NCBI GenBank assembly: GCA_022447545.1
Contig: JAKVBI010000013.1
Coordinates: 1 to 64,000, forward strand
Length of the DNA: 64,000 nucleotides
Source of the DNA: Myxococcota bacterium
GTDB lineage: Bacteria; Myxococcota_A; UBA9160; SMWR01
Direction: 5' to 3'
This document shows positions 62,866-64,000 of this stretch, one piece after another. The translations under genes were made by a program, and so were the position numbers. Position 1 is the stretch's first letter. Each line of letters starts with the position of its first letter. The notes under the pieces are model-generated. The model was given only the letters and a program-made list of their open reading frames with translations, was not told the origin of the DNA and searched no databases.

Positions 62866-62976
62866 GAACGACCGCTCAGCGCTTGCCAGAGAAGGAGTCT
62901 TTCTTTCGGCCGGTGCTCAGCCTTCGCGTCCGATACGTGTTGCTGTAATTCGGCGAGCTTGCGAACGGAACCGTGA

Positions 62977-63687
62977 ATGCTCATCACCGTCGTCAATCAC
63001 GAACACAATGCGGAGGCGGTGGCGCTTTCAGGGCGCCTTGCACCCTTTGGCGACGTCGTTTCGATCGACAGTGGTTCAAAGCTCGAGGATCATCTCATCG
63101 ATGCGTTTGATCTGAAGCTTCCCAATGTCTACTACACCGGGCTGCTCAACGTTGCGGTGGAGCAGGCAGTCGCACGAGGGCACGACGAACTTTTGTTCAT
63201 CTGCTCGGATGTATCGATCTCCGATTGTGATTTTCTGGTAGCGAAGGCACGCGAAGCTCTCGCAGACGACGAGGTCGGCTGCTTTGCGCCATGCGTCCCA
63301 GGATCCCCGCATCTGCAGATGAGGCCGCGTGGCTCGGGCTCGATGCGGGAGGTCGCCTTCGTGGAGGGCATGTGCTTTGCGGCCCGGATCGGGCTTCTTC
63401 GGAAATTCTGCCCGGTGGATACAAAAGTCAATCTCTACGGATACGGGCTCGACGTGGTCCTGGGGTATCACGCGATGAAGGAGAACATGAAGTCCGTGGT
63501 CGACGATCGGGTACGGGTCCACCACCCAAGGGAAACCGGTTATGACACCGAGTCTGCGACCGCGCACCAGAACCGCTGGCTGGCTGCGCAGGGCCGCGAA
63601 GTTCTGCGTTTCAACAGGCTGACGAGGATGGACTTCTTCCAGACTCGGCTTGGCTTCGGACTGCTCAGGAAGTTCTACTGGGGTTGA
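62977..63687 (+). CDS. Glycosyltransferase family 2-like protein
   Basis: The product is 236 residues. It has a GT-A-like start LITVVNHEHNAEAVAL (usual VTVNYN), LFICSDVSISDCDFL as a candidate DxD region, VEGMCFAARIGLLRKF and a late YGYGLDVVLGYHAMK with an acidic site. It fits family 2-like glycosyltransferases, but N-terminal motifs are weak. The start is supported by a GGAA purine run only. Acceptors and donors are unknown. Confidence 0.7.
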   Translation: MLITVVNHEHNAEAVALSGRLAPFGDVVSIDSGSKLEDHLIDAFDLKLPNVYYTGLLNVAVEQAVARGHDELLFICSDVSISDCDFLVAKAREALADDEVGCFAPCVPGSPHLQMRPRGSGSMREVAFVEGMCFAARIGLLRKFCPVDTKVNLYGYGLDVVLGYHAMKENMKSVVDDRVRVHHPRETGYDTESATAHQNRWLAAQGREVLRFNRLTRMDFFQTRLGFGLLRKFYWG

Positions 63688-63962
63688 GGGGCTTGCAGGT
63701 GCGGCGCCTGGCTGAAGGCCGAGCTGCCGTGGGTCCCTACGAGACGCATACGCGCCTCAGCGGTGGATCCCCCGGGGATCGTCACCGAGGCCCGTGCTGA
63801 GTTCCATAGATTTCTCCTGCCCGGACGACCGCGTTCGAGCAGGGCTCTGTGTTATGGTCTGCCGCGCGACGGTTTCCAATCCCCGTGTGCTTCTTCAGAG
63901 GGTACGGGAGATCCCCCCCTGCTTCCTCCATCCGGCTCCAATGGATTGACTCGGAGAGGCCT
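63688..63962. other. Intergenic region before the last partial gene
   Basis: About 275 bases without a convincing gene. The only clear signal is the purine-rich GGAGAGGCCT at its end, likely the ribosome-binding site of the following start. Confidence 0.4.
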
Positions 63963-64000
63963 GTGTCCGAATTCAGCAAGGTGAGGCGTGGAGACCTGCG
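63963..64000 (+). CDS. Possible start of a gene cut by the window edge
   Basis: GTG at 63963 with GGAGAGG six bases upstream starts an open frame reading VSEFSKVRRGDL to the edge. Only 12 full codons are visible, so neither existence nor function is certain. Confidence 0.35.
   Translation, partial: MSEFSKVRRGDL

Overview
The window is GC-rich, bacterial and densely coded on both strands. I see no rRNA, tRNA, CRISPR array, insertion sequence or prophage gene, and no recognisable transcriptional regulator. The gene content (many P450s, luciferase-like flavin oxidoreductases, SDRs, amidohydrolase-2 proteins, acyl-CoA enzymes, a Rieske oxygenase and a Cys-rich repeat surface protein of a type I associate with Myxococcota) suggests an uncultured Deltaproteobacteria-like lineage (Myxococcota or Binatota-like). 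This placement is inference from gene repertoire only.

Layout. 1-2.8 kb: a leftward Mrp-type Na+/H+ antiporter operon (E-F-G-B-C-D, the D gene cut by the window edge) with 4-bp stop/start overlaps and a B subunit fused to MrpA C-terminal-type segments. 2.9-8.3 kb: a rightward five-gene operon with a LolA-like periplasmic protein, two MacB/LolC-type permeases, a LolD-type ATPase and an outer-membrane beta-barrel candidate, probably a complete trans-envelope lipid or lipoprotein route. 8.3-21.9 kb: SDRs, an amidohydrolase, an APH-like kinase, a TIM-barrel isomerase-like protein, a TauD-like dioxygenase, a cupin, a PQQ dehydrogenase fused to cytochrome c, DUF420, a ketosteroid-isomerase-like protein, a secreted Cys-rich repeat protein, bioA and a DUF4136 lipoprotein.

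22.1-28.5 kb: three cytochromes P450 with one small His-containing ferredoxin, an SDR and an acyl-CoA ligase. 28.5-30 kb: tRNA nucleotidyltransferase (housekeeping). 30-45.5 kb: VOC and SnoaL-like proteins, three LLM flavin oxidoreductases, a Rieske oxygenase, a GT-C-like membrane protein, a KstD-like flavoprotein, an M48 lipoprotein protease, an epimerase, a fourth P450 and an SDR. 45.5-50.4 kb: a YkgJ-type Cys-cluster protein, an MBOAT acyltransferase with a 44-residue membrane partner, an ArsI/CadI-like protein, an amidohydrolase, and a CinA-like/NadD-like fusion. 50.4-56.4 kb: methyltransferase, SDR, two amidohydrolases, an Asp/Glu racemase-like protein and an LLM protein. 57.4-62.9 kb: thiolase, FadD19-like CoA ligase and two adjacent acyl-CoA dehydrogenases resembling the heteromeric pairs of sterol side-chain degradation, followed by a glycosyltransferase-like gene.

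Together the catabolic genes read as a scattered toolkit for hydroxylating, CoA-activating and beta-oxidising hydrophobic polycyclic or isoprenoid substrates such as steroids or terpenoids. The substrate is inferred, not proven. The least explained parts are the LolA/MacB/beta-barrel operon, the Cys-rich repeat protein, the CinA-NadD fusion and the MBOAT mini-protein pair.
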